64,000 nt of DNA from DATJCV01 sp963707665 (GTDB lineage: Bacteria; Pseudomonadota; Gammaproteobacteria; Burkholderiales; Burkholderiaceae_D), in contig CAVPQU010000018.1 of NCBI GenBank assembly GCA_963707665.1, positions 248,001 through 312,000 of the forward strand, read 5' to 3'. Of this stretch, positions 52,463 through 62,866 are shown piece by piece. The translations under genes and the position numbers were made by a program. A model generated the notes under the pieces. It saw only the letters and a list, made by a program, of their open reading frames with translations. It searched no databases and had not been told where the DNA came from. The number at the start of each line of letters is the position of its first letter. The first letter of the stretch is position 1.

Positions 52463-53668
52463 ATGTTCAATACCGTTTTCGACGCCGCGATTGACTTCCT
52501 GATCAATGGCCTGGCAGCGGCCAGCGCTTGGCAAATCCTGATATACACCTTGGCGGTCACGCATATCACCATTGCCGGCGTGACCATTTACCTGCATCGT
52601 TCGCAAGCGCATCGGGCGGTTGACCTGCATGCGATTCCGAGTCATTTTTTCCGTTTCTGGCTGTGGTTGACGACCGGCATGATTACCCGGGAGTGGGCGG
52701 CGATTCATCGCAAGCATCACGCCAAGTGTGAAACGGTCGAAGACCCGCATAGCCCGGTCACGCGCGGCATCCGCAAGGTGCTGCTGGAAGGCGCCGAGCT
52801 GTATCGTGCCGAATCGAGGAATCGCGAAACAATAGCAAAATACGGCCATGGCGCGCCGGACGACTGGATCGAGCGCAATCTCTATACCAAACATAGCGGG
52901 CTTGGCATCGTGCTGATGCTGCTGATCGACGTTCTGTTGTTCGGTGTGATCGGCGTCACCGTATGGGCGGTGCAGATGTTGTGGATTCCGATTACCGCAG
53001 CCGGCATCATCAACGGCATCGGCCATTATTGGGGTTATCGCAACTATGATTGTGCGGATGCCTCCACCAACATCCTGCCGATCGGAATCCTGATTGGCGG
53101 TGAAGAACTGCATAACAATCACCATACGTTTGGCAGTTCGGCCAGGCTTTCCTCGAAATGGTATGAATTCGACATCGGCTGGATGTATATCCGCCTGATG
53201 GAACTTGCCGGTCTGGCACAGGTAAAGAAAGTGGCACCGGTGCCACGGTTCGATGGCGCCAAGCAGATTGCCGACTTCGAGACGCTGCAGTCGGTGATTG
53301 CGAACCGGTATGACGTGATGGCGAAATATGCGCAGTCACTGAAGCGCACCTGGCGCGACGAGCGCAAGCGTCTGTCGAGCGAATCGAGGATCGCAACGCG
53401 CGTGCTGAAATCGTCCCGGACACTGTTGTATCGCGCCGCCGACCGGCTGGCGCCACCGGAGCAGCAGCAACTGAGCGAATTGTTCGCGCACAGCAAAGCG
53501 CTGCAAACCCTGCACGAAATGAGAATGGATCTGACGGCGTTGTGGGAGCGCTCGCATCTGACGCGCGAACAATTGTTGCAGCATTTGCAGGATTGGTGCG
53601 CACGTGCCGAGGCTTCAGGGGTTCACGCTTTGCGCGATTTTTCGTTACGCTTGCGCAGCTATGCCTGA
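52463..53668 (+). CDS. membrane fatty acid desaturase (acyl-CoA/acyl-lipid type)
   Basis: Di-iron membrane enzyme of 401 residues that introduces double bonds in fatty acyl chains. The three histidine boxes are intact: HRSQAH, HRKHH and HNNHH. Hydrophobic helices flank them. The last 150 residues form a charged helical region (RTWRDERKRLSSESRIATRV) typical of the longer betaproteobacterial forms. A bidirectional terminator follows. Confidence 0.9.
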   Translation: MFNTVFDAAIDFLINGLAAASAWQILIYTLAVTHITIAGVTIYLHRSQAHRAVDLHAIPSHFFRFWLWLTTGMITREWAAIHRKHHAKCETVEDPHSPVTRGIRKVLLEGAELYRAESRNRETIAKYGHGAPDDWIERNLYTKHSGLGIVLMLLIDVLLFGVIGVTVWAVQMLWIPITAAGIINGIGHYWGYRNYDCADASTNILPIGILIGGEELHNNHHTFGSSARLSSKWYEFDIGWMYIRLMELAGLAQVKKVAPVPRFDGAKQIADFETLQSVIANRYDVMAKYAQSLKRTWRDERKRLSSESRIATRVLKSSRTLLYRAADRLAPPEQQQLSELFAHSKALQTLHEMRMDLTALWERSHLTREQLLQHLQDWCARAEASGVHALRDFSLRLRSYA

Positions 53669-53722
53669 ACTGGCTGATGCTGGCGATGGGTGTCGCAGCT
53701 GACACCATTTCGTTCCTTGATC

Positions 53723-53752
53723 AAAAACGCGACGAATTTTCGTCGCGTTTTT
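53723..53752. terminator. bidirectional terminator between desaturase and rluE
   Basis: A 12-base perfect stem (AAAAACGCGACG / CGTCGCGTTTTT) with loop AATTTT has A and T tracts on both sides, so it can stop transcription from both convergent genes. Confidence 0.85.
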
Positions 53753-54384
53753 CATTTGCTGCGCCGGGTTCGAATGGGGCCGGAAGCCAAGGATCGATCG
53801 TGCGATCGGGAACCGGTTTGCTCGGAAATTCCCAGTTCGGCAGCCGCGACTGGGCGCCATTCGCCCGGATGAAGCGGGTAATCGGCTAAGGTATACGGGC
53901 CGATGGCGATGCGAATCAGCCTGAGCGTCGGCAAGCCAACGGCGGCGGTCATCCGCCGCACCTGGCGATTCTTGCCCTCGGTCAGCGTAATGCACAGCCA
54001 GCTGACGGGTTTGTCTTGCCGTTCCCGGATCGGTGGCTGGCGTGGCCAGAGCCACTCCGGCGCCTCAATGTGCCGGGCGCGGCAGGCAAGCGTGACAAAA
54101 TCGCCCAAATCCAGCGGTGCTTGCAGGCGCGCCAAGCTGTCTGCATCCGGCATGCCTTCAACTTGCGCCAGGTAGGTTTTCGCCTGCTTGCGTTCGGGGT
54201 GACTGATGGCATGCTGCAGGCGGCCATCGTCCGTCAGCAGAAGCAGGCCTTCACTGTCGGCATCCAGCCGTCCGGCCGGGTAAATGTTGGGCAGGGCGAG
54301 ATAATCGGCCAGGGTTGGCCGCGTCGGATGTGGCGAGAACTGGCACATGACCTGACAGGGTTTATTGAATAGAATGAGAGACAT
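53752..54384 (-). CDS. rluE: 23S rRNA pseudouridine synthase RluE
   Basis: Small RsuA/RluB-family pseudouridine synthase, about 210 residues, lacking an S4 domain as RluE does. It starts ILFNKPCQVMCQFSPH. The catalytic Asp is in PAGRLDADSEGLLLLTDDG. KTYLAQVEG and LTEGKNRQVRRMTAAVGLPTLRLIRIAIG are the other family motifs. Met at 54384 is preferred; Met at 54396 adds four residues. E. coli RluE modifies U2457 of 23S rRNA. The C-terminal 25 residues are basic and variable. Confidence 0.88.
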   Translation of the reverse strand: MSLILFNKPCQVMCQFSPHPTRPTLADYLALPNIYPAGRLDADSEGLLLLTDDGRLQHAISHPERKQAKTYLAQVEGMPDADSLARLQAPLDLGDFVTLACRARHIEAPEWLWPRQPPIRERQDKPVSWLCITLTEGKNRQVRRMTAAVGLPTLRLIRIAIGPYTLADYPLHPGEWRPVAAAELGISEQTGSRSHDRSLASGPIRTRRSK

Positions 54385-54445
54385 GCCGGGAGTCATCTAA
54401 AAACATGGCGCACAGTAAAATACTGGTGCATAATATGAAATTCTG

Positions 54446-54465
54446 GTCTTATGTCTTATATAAGA
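54446..54465. promoter_or_regulatory. palindromic operator candidate upstream of icd
   Basis: The perfect 12-base palindrome TCTTATATAAGA (54454-54465) is preceded by the half copy GTCTTATG (54446-54453), about 90 bases before icd. The arrangement suggests a dimeric regulator site controlling icd. The protein that would bind is not identified. Confidence 0.45.
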
Positions 54466-54552
54466 TTGAATTTGGTTAGCAGATCTGAAATATCGTCAGC
54501 ACATCGCCGACATCCCCCATCATCTTTTTGCCGCTTCTCTGGAGAGACAACG

Positions 54553-55806
54553 ATGTATCAACATATCAAGGTGCCTGTTGAAGGCAAGAAAATTACCGTC
54601 AATACCGATTTTTCATTGAATGTACCAGACAATCCGGTATTGCCTTACATCGAGGGAGACGGCACCGGAGTGGATATCAGCCCGGTGATGATCAAGGTGG
54701 TGGATGCCGCAGTCGCCAAGGCTTACGGCGGCAAGCGCAAGATCAGCTGGATGGAAATCTATGCCGGTGAAAAATCGACCAAGGTGTATGGTCCGGATGT
54801 CTGGCTGCCGCAGGAAACCCTGGATGTGCTAAAGGAATATGTGGTGTCGATCAAGGGTCCGTTGACGACGCCGGTCGGCGGCGGCATCCGCTCGCTGAAC
54901 GTGGCGCTGCGCCAGCAACTCGATCTGTATGTCTGCCTGCGTCCGGTGCGCTATTTCAAGGGCGTGCCTTCGCCGGTACGTGAGCCGGAAAAAACCGACA
55001 TGGTGATCTTCCGTGAAAACTCGGAAGATATCTACGCCGGCATCGAGTGGCAGGAAGGTTCGGAAGGAGCCAAGAAGCTGATCGATTTCCTGGTCAAGGA
55101 AATGGGCGTCACCAAAATTCGTTTTCCCGATACCTCGGGTATCGGCGTCAAGCCAGTATCGCGCCAGGGCACCGAGCGGCTGATGCGCAAGGCGATCCAA
55201 TACGCGATCGACAATGACAAGCCATCGGTGACGATCGTGCATAAAGGCAACATCATGAAGTACACCGAAGGCGGCTTCCGCGACTGGGCCTATGCGCTGG
55301 CGCAAAAGGAATTCGGTGCCGAGCTGATTGATGGCGGCCCATGGTGCAAGTTCAAGAACCCGAAAACCGGCCATGAAATCATCGTCAAGGATTCGATCGC
55401 CGACGCTTTCCTGCAGCAAATTCTGTTGCGTCCGAACGAATACAGCGTGATCGCCACCTTGAACCTGAACGGCGACTATATTTCGGACGCCCTGGCCGCG
55501 CAGGTCGGCGGCATCGGCATTGCTCCCGGCGCCAATTTGTCAGATTCGATCGCGATGTTCGAGGCCACCCACGGCACCGCACCAAAATACGCAGGAAAGG
55601 ATTATGTCAATCCAGGCTCTCTGATTCTGTCTGCCGAAATGATGTTGCGCCATATGGGATGGACTGAAGCGGCCGATCTGATCATCGAATCCATGCAAAA
55701 CTCGATTTCGTCGAAAAAGGTGACCTATGACTTCGCCCGCCTGATGGAAGGCGCCACGCAGGTGTCGTGTTCCGGTTTTGGCGACGTCATGATTGCCAAC
55801 ATGTAG
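54553..55806 (+). CDS. icd: NADP-dependent isocitrate dehydrogenase
   Basis: TCA-cycle enzyme of 417 residues that converts isocitrate to 2-oxoglutarate and CO2. PYIEGDGTGVDI is near the start. The substrate loop with the regulatory serine reads GGGIRSLNVALRQ. RENSEDIYAGIEW, VHKGNIMKYTEGGFRDWAY and the metal-site part DSIADAFLQQILLRP follow. The NADP site is ATHGTAPKYAGKDYVNPGS. ATG 54553 follows GGAGAGACAACG and matches the family start (MYQHIKVP). Confidence 0.95.
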   Translation: MYQHIKVPVEGKKITVNTDFSLNVPDNPVLPYIEGDGTGVDISPVMIKVVDAAVAKAYGGKRKISWMEIYAGEKSTKVYGPDVWLPQETLDVLKEYVVSIKGPLTTPVGGGIRSLNVALRQQLDLYVCLRPVRYFKGVPSPVREPEKTDMVIFRENSEDIYAGIEWQEGSEGAKKLIDFLVKEMGVTKIRFPDTSGIGVKPVSRQGTERLMRKAIQYAIDNDKPSVTIVHKGNIMKYTEGGFRDWAYALAQKEFGAELIDGGPWCKFKNPKTGHEIIVKDSIADAFLQQILLRPNEYSVIATLNLNGDYISDALAAQVGGIGIAPGANLSDSIAMFEATHGTAPKYAGKDYVNPGSLILSAEMMLRHMGWTEAADLIIESMQNSISSKKVTYDFARLMEGATQVSCSGFGDVMIANM

Positions 55807-55825
55807 GAATTCGTCACCAACGCGC

Positions 55826-55864
55826 AAAAAGCGCCGGACTGGATAACCAGTCCGGCGCTTTTTT
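55826..55864 (+). terminator. Rho-independent terminator after icd
   Basis: A long perfect stem (AAAAAGCGCCGGACTGG / CCAGTCCGGCGCTTTTT) with loop ATAA and a T tail lies 20 bases after the icd stop. Confidence 0.92.
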
Positions 55865-55883
55865 ATTTGTGTCATGCGAACAA

Positions 55884-55908
55884 TAAAAAAGCCCCGCGAC
55901 GCGGGGCT
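55884..55908 (-). terminator. Rho-independent terminator of the cold-shock gene
   Basis: On the minus strand an eight-base stem (AGCCCCGC / GCGGGGCT, loop GTC) is followed by TTTTTT. It lies 26 bases after the csp stop. Confidence 0.88.
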
Positions 55909-55933
55909 CTTTAATCGCCTCAGCTTGAATGAA

Positions 55934-56137
55934 TCAAGGCGCTTGAATGTTGGAAGCTTGCTTGCCTTTGGGGCCTTGCGTGACTTCGAACTGGACTTTT
56001 TGGCCTTCTTTGAGGGTCTTGAAGCCGTTCATTTGGATTGCGGAAAAGTGTGCAAACAAATCCTCACCGCCATCATCGGGAGTAATAAAGCCGAAGCCTT
56101 TTGAGTCGTTGAACCACTTGACAGTACCTGTTGCCAT
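55934..56137 (-). CDS. cspA: cold-shock domain protein (CspA family)
   Basis: A 67-residue single-strand nucleic acid-binding protein, the normal Csp length. RNP1 is KGFGFITP and RNP2 is DLFAHFSAI. It begins GTVKWFNDSKGFGF. The protein acts as an RNA chaperone. The minus-strand upstream region is AT-rich and over 100 bases long before the likely promoter, consistent with the long leader typical of csp mRNAs. Confidence 0.93.
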   Translation of the reverse strand: MATGTVKWFNDSKGFGFITPDDGGEDLFAHFSAIQMNGFKTLKEGQKVQFEVTQGPKGKQASNIQAP

Positions 56138-56463
56138 AAACGTCTTTCAAATAAGAACTAATCACACGAGCCGCAGGAGCAAAAAGCCTCGCGTAACGGG
56201 ACTTCTTACAACAATGTGCTCTCTTTACTGATAGTAGCCAACTCGTCATCTATCAATACGTGGCCATTGTTTGCGCTAAAATTTTAAAAGTCAAGCAACT
56301 TTCTGCGTCTGAAAAGAACTTCTGGCAAGACCTTGATCCGGGTCTTGATTTTGACTCTGCCAACATCATCTGCACAGCATGAGGAAAACGCGTAGTATCA
56401 AGAAAAAGGGCGCCAGTCGGTGATGGTTGGCGTAGATATGAATGGTTTTAAAGCAGAAGAAGC
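56138..56463. other. 326-base divergent intergenic region between cspA and clpS
   Basis: No gene is visible. The AT-rich csp-proximal half should hold the cspA leader and promoter. The clpS-proximal half has a hairpin CAAGACC/GGTCTTG near 56318-56340 followed by an AT-rich stretch, and then the clpS upstream region. Confidence 0.5.
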
Positions 56464-56768
56464 ATGGCAACCAGGCAAGAAACCGATACCGTCCTGAACC
56501 GGCAGGAGCAAAAACTTGCGCCGCCCCCCATGTATCAAGTTCTGTTGTTGAATGACGATTACACTCCCATGGAGTTCGTCGTGACCATCATTCAGGAATA
56601 CTTTAACAAGGACCGCGAAGCCGCGACGCAAATTATGCTTAAAGTGCACCGTGACGGAAAGGGTATGTGTGGGGTGTATCCAAAAGATATCGCCTCCACC
56701 AAAGTTAAACTTGTCTTGACCCACGCTCGGAGTGCAGGGCATCCCCTGCAATGCGTGATGGAGGAAGC

Positions 56769-56772
<4 letters not shown>
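56464..56772 (+). CDS. clpS: ATP-dependent Clp protease adaptor ClpS
   Basis: N-end-rule adaptor of 102 residues that delivers substrates to ClpAP. The core MYQVLLLNDDYTPMEFVVTI contains the N-degron-binding DD and Met. KVHRDGKGMCGVYPKDIA and VEEA-like end follow. Its stop overlaps the clpA start (ATGA at 56769), so the two are translationally coupled. Confidence 0.95.
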
Positions 56773-59070
<2,298 letters not shown>

Positions 59071-59086
59071 GGCGGCAACGGCAATC

Positions 59087-59120
59087 AAGCCCGAATGCAT
59101 ACGTGCTTCGGGCTTTTTTT
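59087..59120 (+). terminator. Rho-independent terminator after clpA
   Basis: Stem AAGCCCGAA / TTCGGGCTT with an eleven-base loop is followed by a T-run (59114-59120), 17 bases after the clpA stop. Confidence 0.88.
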
Positions 59121-59397
59121 ATGTCAAAAAGCAGATGTCCACCGCATGTCAATCGGGCATTTTATGAGTGGATGCTGGCGTGGATCCAAGATCAGTGCTC
59201 TTTTGGCAGCCTTATGGAACCATATACTCCATAGTATCAATACAAATTCCGCGCGTGGAATGTCAGGTTTTTCCTGATACTCCTGCTTTTTCTAAGCCGG
59301 TCCAGGACTATGGCTTACTTCCGGCCAGGTTAGGCGGACGTTATTCCAGTGTGGGGAAAACAAGCCGGGCCTGTGCGGCGCATGCATCTACCGCTGC
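59121..59397. repeat. clpA-M48 intergenic region with ATACTCC motifs
   Basis: This 277-base gap contains no gene I can support. It holds two ATACTCC copies (59224-59230 and 59277-59283). The first is part of the inverted repeat ATACT/AGTAT with loop CCAT (59224-59237). A second small hairpin-like pair GGAA/TTCC is nearby. Confidence 0.4.
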
Positions 59398-60498
59398 TCA
59401 TGGCAGCAGTGGCTTGCCGCTGGCCCGCTTGGCTTTGACTTCAGCGACGGTTTTTTCTATTGTCGGCAGCAGGCTACCGGTCGATGGATGAATCGCGGTA
59501 TAGCCGTTGGCCACCGTCGGCGGGTAGCGGGTCCCTAATCGGCTCCAGAAACTGGCAGCCTGATCGATGCTGTAGCCGGCGCGCGCCGCCATGTATAAGG
59601 CCAATGACTGGGCGCTGGCATCTTGCTCCGCGCTGTAGGCCTTGATGCCGCCGCTGCCCCCCATCATGGACATGTCGGGGTGAATCAGGATCAGGTTGTC
59701 GATGATGCCGCTGATGGTCGCGCTCATTTTCTGTCGATGCGCGTGGGCCAGCGTGTTGTGCGCCATTTCCTTGGCAAGCAGATAGGCCAGTTCCTGGTCC
59801 GATTGCGTGAAATTCATCATGCCACGGGTCACCAGGACGCGCCGGCCGTCGGCATAGCTGTTGACGTTATCGCTATTGCCGAGTTCGACGCCGAACGCGC
59901 ATGCCAACGTCAGCGGTACGTTCAGGGTGAGGTTGGAGCCGTTGCGCAGCAGGGTCAGGTTGACGCTGGAGCGGGCCGCGACGATGGGTCCGAGCAGGGT
60001 GGCGGCGTCGCGCTCGGCGTTTGGCCCCTGCGGCATCGGCTGGCCATCCACGGCCAGCAGGATGTCGCCGCGCCGTACGCCAGCCTTTACGGCGCCACTG
60101 CCGGGCAGCAGGCCGGTGATCTGGAGCCGGTCTTCCAGCCGCAGTACGCTTTGCGCGGCGGCGACAAATTCGCTGGAGTAGGAATATTTGGTTTTAGCGG
60201 TGAAGCCGAACAGCTTGCGCGCATTGTTCTGGCACAGCGCGGCGTTCTCCACCAGGAGCGGCGCGGCGACGTTATACAGCCGGTCCTGCAGCGCCACCAG
60301 CGCGCGCAGCTCTTTCTGTTGTGCGCTATCGACCACAGCCGGCGCGGCGCTGATCCCGGGCGCGGGGGACGGCGTCAGCGGTACTTGCGTTGCGCACGCC
60401 GTTAGCAACGCGGCGCACAGCAGGGCCCCGTAACGCCCAGCGCGCCGGCTCTGGCTCGGCTTCGCTCCGCAATTCCTGGTTTGGCGCATCGCCCTCAT
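59398..60498 (-). CDS. M48-type lipoprotein peptidase homologue with PDZ domain and degenerate zinc site
   Basis: A 366-residue exported protein. The lipoprotein signal ends LLTAC, so it is probably outer-membrane anchored. A PDZ-like domain (LPGSGAVKAGVRRGDILLAVDG) follows. The M48 region reads DQELAYLLAKEMAHNTLAHAHRQ. The first zinc-binding His of HExxH is Lys here (KEMAH), and the downstream Glu site (AEQDASAQSLALYMAARAGY) does not keep the usual ExxxD pattern. It may therefore be inactive as a protease or use an altered metal site. GAGGAG lies before ATG 60498; a longer frame to 60570 is less likely. Confidence 0.8.
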   Translation of the reverse strand: MRAMRQTRNCGAKPSQSRRAGRYGALLCAALLTACATQVPLTPSPAPGISAAPAVVDSAQQKELRALVALQDRLYNVAAPLLVENAALCQNNARKLFGFTAKTKYSYSSEFVAAAQSVLRLEDRLQITGLLPGSGAVKAGVRRGDILLAVDGQPMPQGPNAERDAATLLGPIVAARSSVNLTLLRNGSNLTLNVPLTLACAFGVELGNSDNVNSYADGRRVLVTRGMMNFTQSDQELAYLLAKEMAHNTLAHAHRQKMSATISGIIDNLILIHPDMSMMGGSGGIKAYSAEQDASAQSLALYMAARAGYSIDQAASFWSRLGTRYPPTVANGYTAIHPSTGSLLPTIEKTVAEVKAKRASGKPLLP

Positions 60499-60511
60499 GT
60501 TGCTCTCCTCA

Positions 60512-60961
60512 TCAGCGCGTACCGGTGCTGCCAAAGCCGCCGGCGCCGCGCGCGCTACTGTCAAAGTCATCTACTACGTTGAAGCCGACTTGCAGGATCG
60601 GCACGATTACCAATTGCGCCAGCCGTTCCATCGGTTCCAGCGTAAACGCCGTCTGGCCACGATTCCAGGTCGATACCATCAACTGGCCCTGGTAATCGGA
60701 GTCGATCAGGCCTACCAGGTTCCCCAGCACGATGCCGTGCTTGTGGCCGAGGCCGCTGCGCGGCAGGATCATGGCGGCGTAGCCGGGATCGGCGATGTGG
60801 ATCGCCAGGCCGGTGGCCACCAACTGCGTTTCCCCCGGCTGCAGCAGCAACGGGGCATCGATGCAGGCGCGCAAATCGAGGCCGGCGCTGCCCGTCGTCG
60901 CATAGGCCGGCAGGCAGCCTGTCATGCGGGCGTCGAGAATTTTGATATCAATGGTTTTCAT
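60512..60961 (-). CDS. dut: dUTP pyrophosphatase
   Basis: Trimeric dUTPase of 149 residues that prevents uracil in DNA and supplies dUMP. Five family motifs are present: AGLDLRA, PRSGLGHKHG, GLIDSDYQGQL, NRGQTAFTLEPMERLAQLVIVP and the glycine-rich C-terminal GAGGFGSTG. ATG 60961 fits the family start (MKTIDIKILD). The M48 gene starts 13 bases after its stop on the same strand. Confidence 0.95.
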   Translation of the reverse strand: MKTIDIKILDARMTGCLPAYATTGSAGLDLRACIDAPLLLQPGETQLVATGLAIHIADPGYAAMILPRSGLGHKHGIVLGNLVGLIDSDYQGQLMVSTWNRGQTAFTLEPMERLAQLVIVPILQVGFNVVDDFDSSARGAGGFGSTGTR

Positions 60962-61058
60962 AAGGTCGTGAATGGCACGAAAGGGTGGCACGGGAAAAGC
61001 GCACGGCATTGCCATAGGCGGAAACGGCGGGCGGCGGTCAAATTCAGGGTGGCGGGAT

Positions 61059-62255
61059 TCAAGCCGGTAGCCGCCGCGCGATTTCGCCGATCAATTGCCG
61101 CGCCAGGTGCTGTTTCGAGGCACGCGGCAGTTGGGCATGGCCATGGGCATCGAACAGGATCAATTCGTTATCGTCGCGGCCGAAGGTCTGGTGGCCGATA
61201 TTGCCGACCAAAAGCGGAATGCCTTTCTTGACGCGCTTGGCTTCGCCGTATTGCAGCAGGTTTTCCGATTCGGCGGCAAAGCCGACGCAGTACGGCTTGT
61301 TCGGCAGGGCGGCCACGGTCGCCAGGATGTCGGGGTTTTGCTCGAAGCGCAGCTCGGGCGCGCTGCCGTCCGCATTCTTCTTCAGCTTCTGGGCGCTGGC
61401 ATTGGCCACGCGCCAATCGGCCACGGCGGCGACCGCGATGAACACGTCCTGCGCCGCCACCTGCGCCATCACCAGGTCATGCATCTGCTGCGCGCTGCAG
61501 ACGTTGAGGCGCTGCACGTCATATGGTGCCGGCAAGGCGGTCGGGCCGGAGATCAGCGTGACGTCGGCGCCGGCTTCGCGCGCGGCGCGCGCCAGCGCAT
61601 AGCCCATCTTGCCGGAGGAAAGATTGGTGATGCCGCGCACCGGGTCGATCGGCTCGAAGGTAGGGCCGGCGGTCAGCAGTACGCGCTTGCCGGCCAGCAG
61701 CTTGGGCTGGAACGAGGCGATGACTTCCGCCAGCAATTGTTCCGGTTCCAGCATCCGTCCCATGCCGGTTTCGCCGCAGGCCTGCTGGCCGGCGTCCGGG
61801 CCCAGCAGTTGGATGCCGTCCGCCGCCAGCGTGGCGGCATTGCGCCGGGTCGCGGGGTTTTGCCACATCTCGACATTCATCGCCGGCGCCACCAGCAGCG
61901 GCAGCGTCGCTGGCCGTGCCACGCACAGCGTCGACAGCAGATCGTCGCAGGCGCCGTGCGCCAGCTTGGCCATGAAATCGGCCGAGCAGGGTGCAATCAC
62001 GATGGCATCGACCTCGCGCGTGAGGTCGATATGCGGCATGTTGTTGGCGATACGCGCATCCCATTGATCGGTAAATACCGGCTGGCCCGACAAGGCTTGC
62101 ATCGTCACGGAGGTGATGAAATGGGTGGCGGCCTGCGTCATCACGACCTGTACCGTGGCGCCGGCGCCGGTCAGCGCGCGCGTGAACTCGGCCGCCTTGT
62201 AGCAGGCGATGCCGCCGGAGAGTCCGAGTATGATTTTTTTGCCAGCGAGGTCCAT
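61059..62255 (-). CDS. coaBC: bifunctional phosphopantothenoylcysteine decarboxylase/synthetase
   Basis: Coenzyme A biosynthesis enzyme of 398 residues. The N-terminal CoaC half binds FMN and includes LGLSGGIACYKAAEF, the catalytic-type His in DLTREVDAIVIAPCSADFMAK and the PAMNVEMW clamp. The CoaB half has VLLTAGPTFEPIDPVRGITNLSSGKMGYALA and AAVADWRV. It starts at ATG 62255; the longer frame to 62411 overlaps the lspA end and is unlikely. dut follows about 100 bases downstream. Confidence 0.93.
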   Translation of the reverse strand: MDLAGKKIILGLSGGIACYKAAEFTRALTGAGATVQVVMTQAATHFITSVTMQALSGQPVFTDQWDARIANNMPHIDLTREVDAIVIAPCSADFMAKLAHGACDDLLSTLCVARPATLPLLVAPAMNVEMWQNPATRRNAATLAADGIQLLGPDAGQQACGETGMGRMLEPEQLLAEVIASFQPKLLAGKRVLLTAGPTFEPIDPVRGITNLSSGKMGYALARAAREAGADVTLISGPTALPAPYDVQRLNVCSAQQMHDLVMAQVAAQDVFIAVAAVADWRVANASAQKLKKNADGSAPELRFEQNPDILATVAALPNKPYCVGFAAESENLLQYGEAKRVKKGIPLLVGNIGHQTFGRDDNELILFDAHGHAQLPRASKQHLARQLIGEIARRLPA

Positions 62256-62307
62256 GGGAATTCCTGAAAGGGCGTCGCGCAATAGTGTAGCAGTCCGAAC
62301 AGGACGG

Positions 62308-62805
62308 CTATTTATTGACGCGGCGCAGCTCGTCCAGCACGAACAGCACGGCGCCGATGCAGATCGCGCTATCGGCGACGTTGAACGCGGGCCAGTGCCA
62401 GCCAGCCACATGGAAATCCAGGAAATCGATCACGTGGCCGTAGGCGATGCGGTCGATCACATTGCCGACCGCGCCACCCAGGATCAGCGCCAGCGCGCTG
62501 CAGAACAGGCGTTGGCCGGCGTTTTTTTTCAGCAGGTAGACGATGAAGAGGGCCGCGGCGATGCCGATGCCGGTGAAGAAATAGCGCTGCCAGCCAGCGC
62601 TTTGTGCCAGGAAGCTGAAGGCGGCGCCCTTGTTATAAACCAGTACCAGATTGAAAAACGAGGTCACCGGATCGGATTCGCCATAGGAGAACAGGCGCGT
62701 GATGGTGATCTTGGTCAACTGGTCGAGCAGGATCACGATCGTCGCGATGCCAAGCCATGGTGCCAGGCTGGCTCGGGAGGAATTCGAATAGGGTTTTCTG
62801 GCCAT
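62308..62805 (-). CDS. lspA: lipoprotein signal peptidase (signal peptidase II)
   Basis: Inner-membrane aspartyl protease of 165 residues that removes signal peptides from prolipoproteins. Four helices are evident. Conserved blocks are DQLTK, FFNLVLVYNKGAAFSFL, GGAVGNVIDRIAYGHVIDFLDFH and FNVADSAICIGA. The catalytic pair is Asp in NVIDR and Asp in NVADS. It lies directly after ileS, the usual partner. Confidence 0.95.
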   Translation of the reverse strand: MARKPYSNSSRASLAPWLGIATIVILLDQLTKITITRLFSYGESDPVTSFFNLVLVYNKGAAFSFLAQSAGWQRYFFTGIGIAAALFIVYLLKKNAGQRLFCSALALILGGAVGNVIDRIAYGHVIDFLDFHVAGWHWPAFNVADSAICIGAVLFVLDELRRVNK

Positions 62806-62866
62806 GTTTACGGTCGTGTTTCAAGTGTCGGGTTGGTCGATACGGCGCCGCGCGGGCGCCGCCTGG

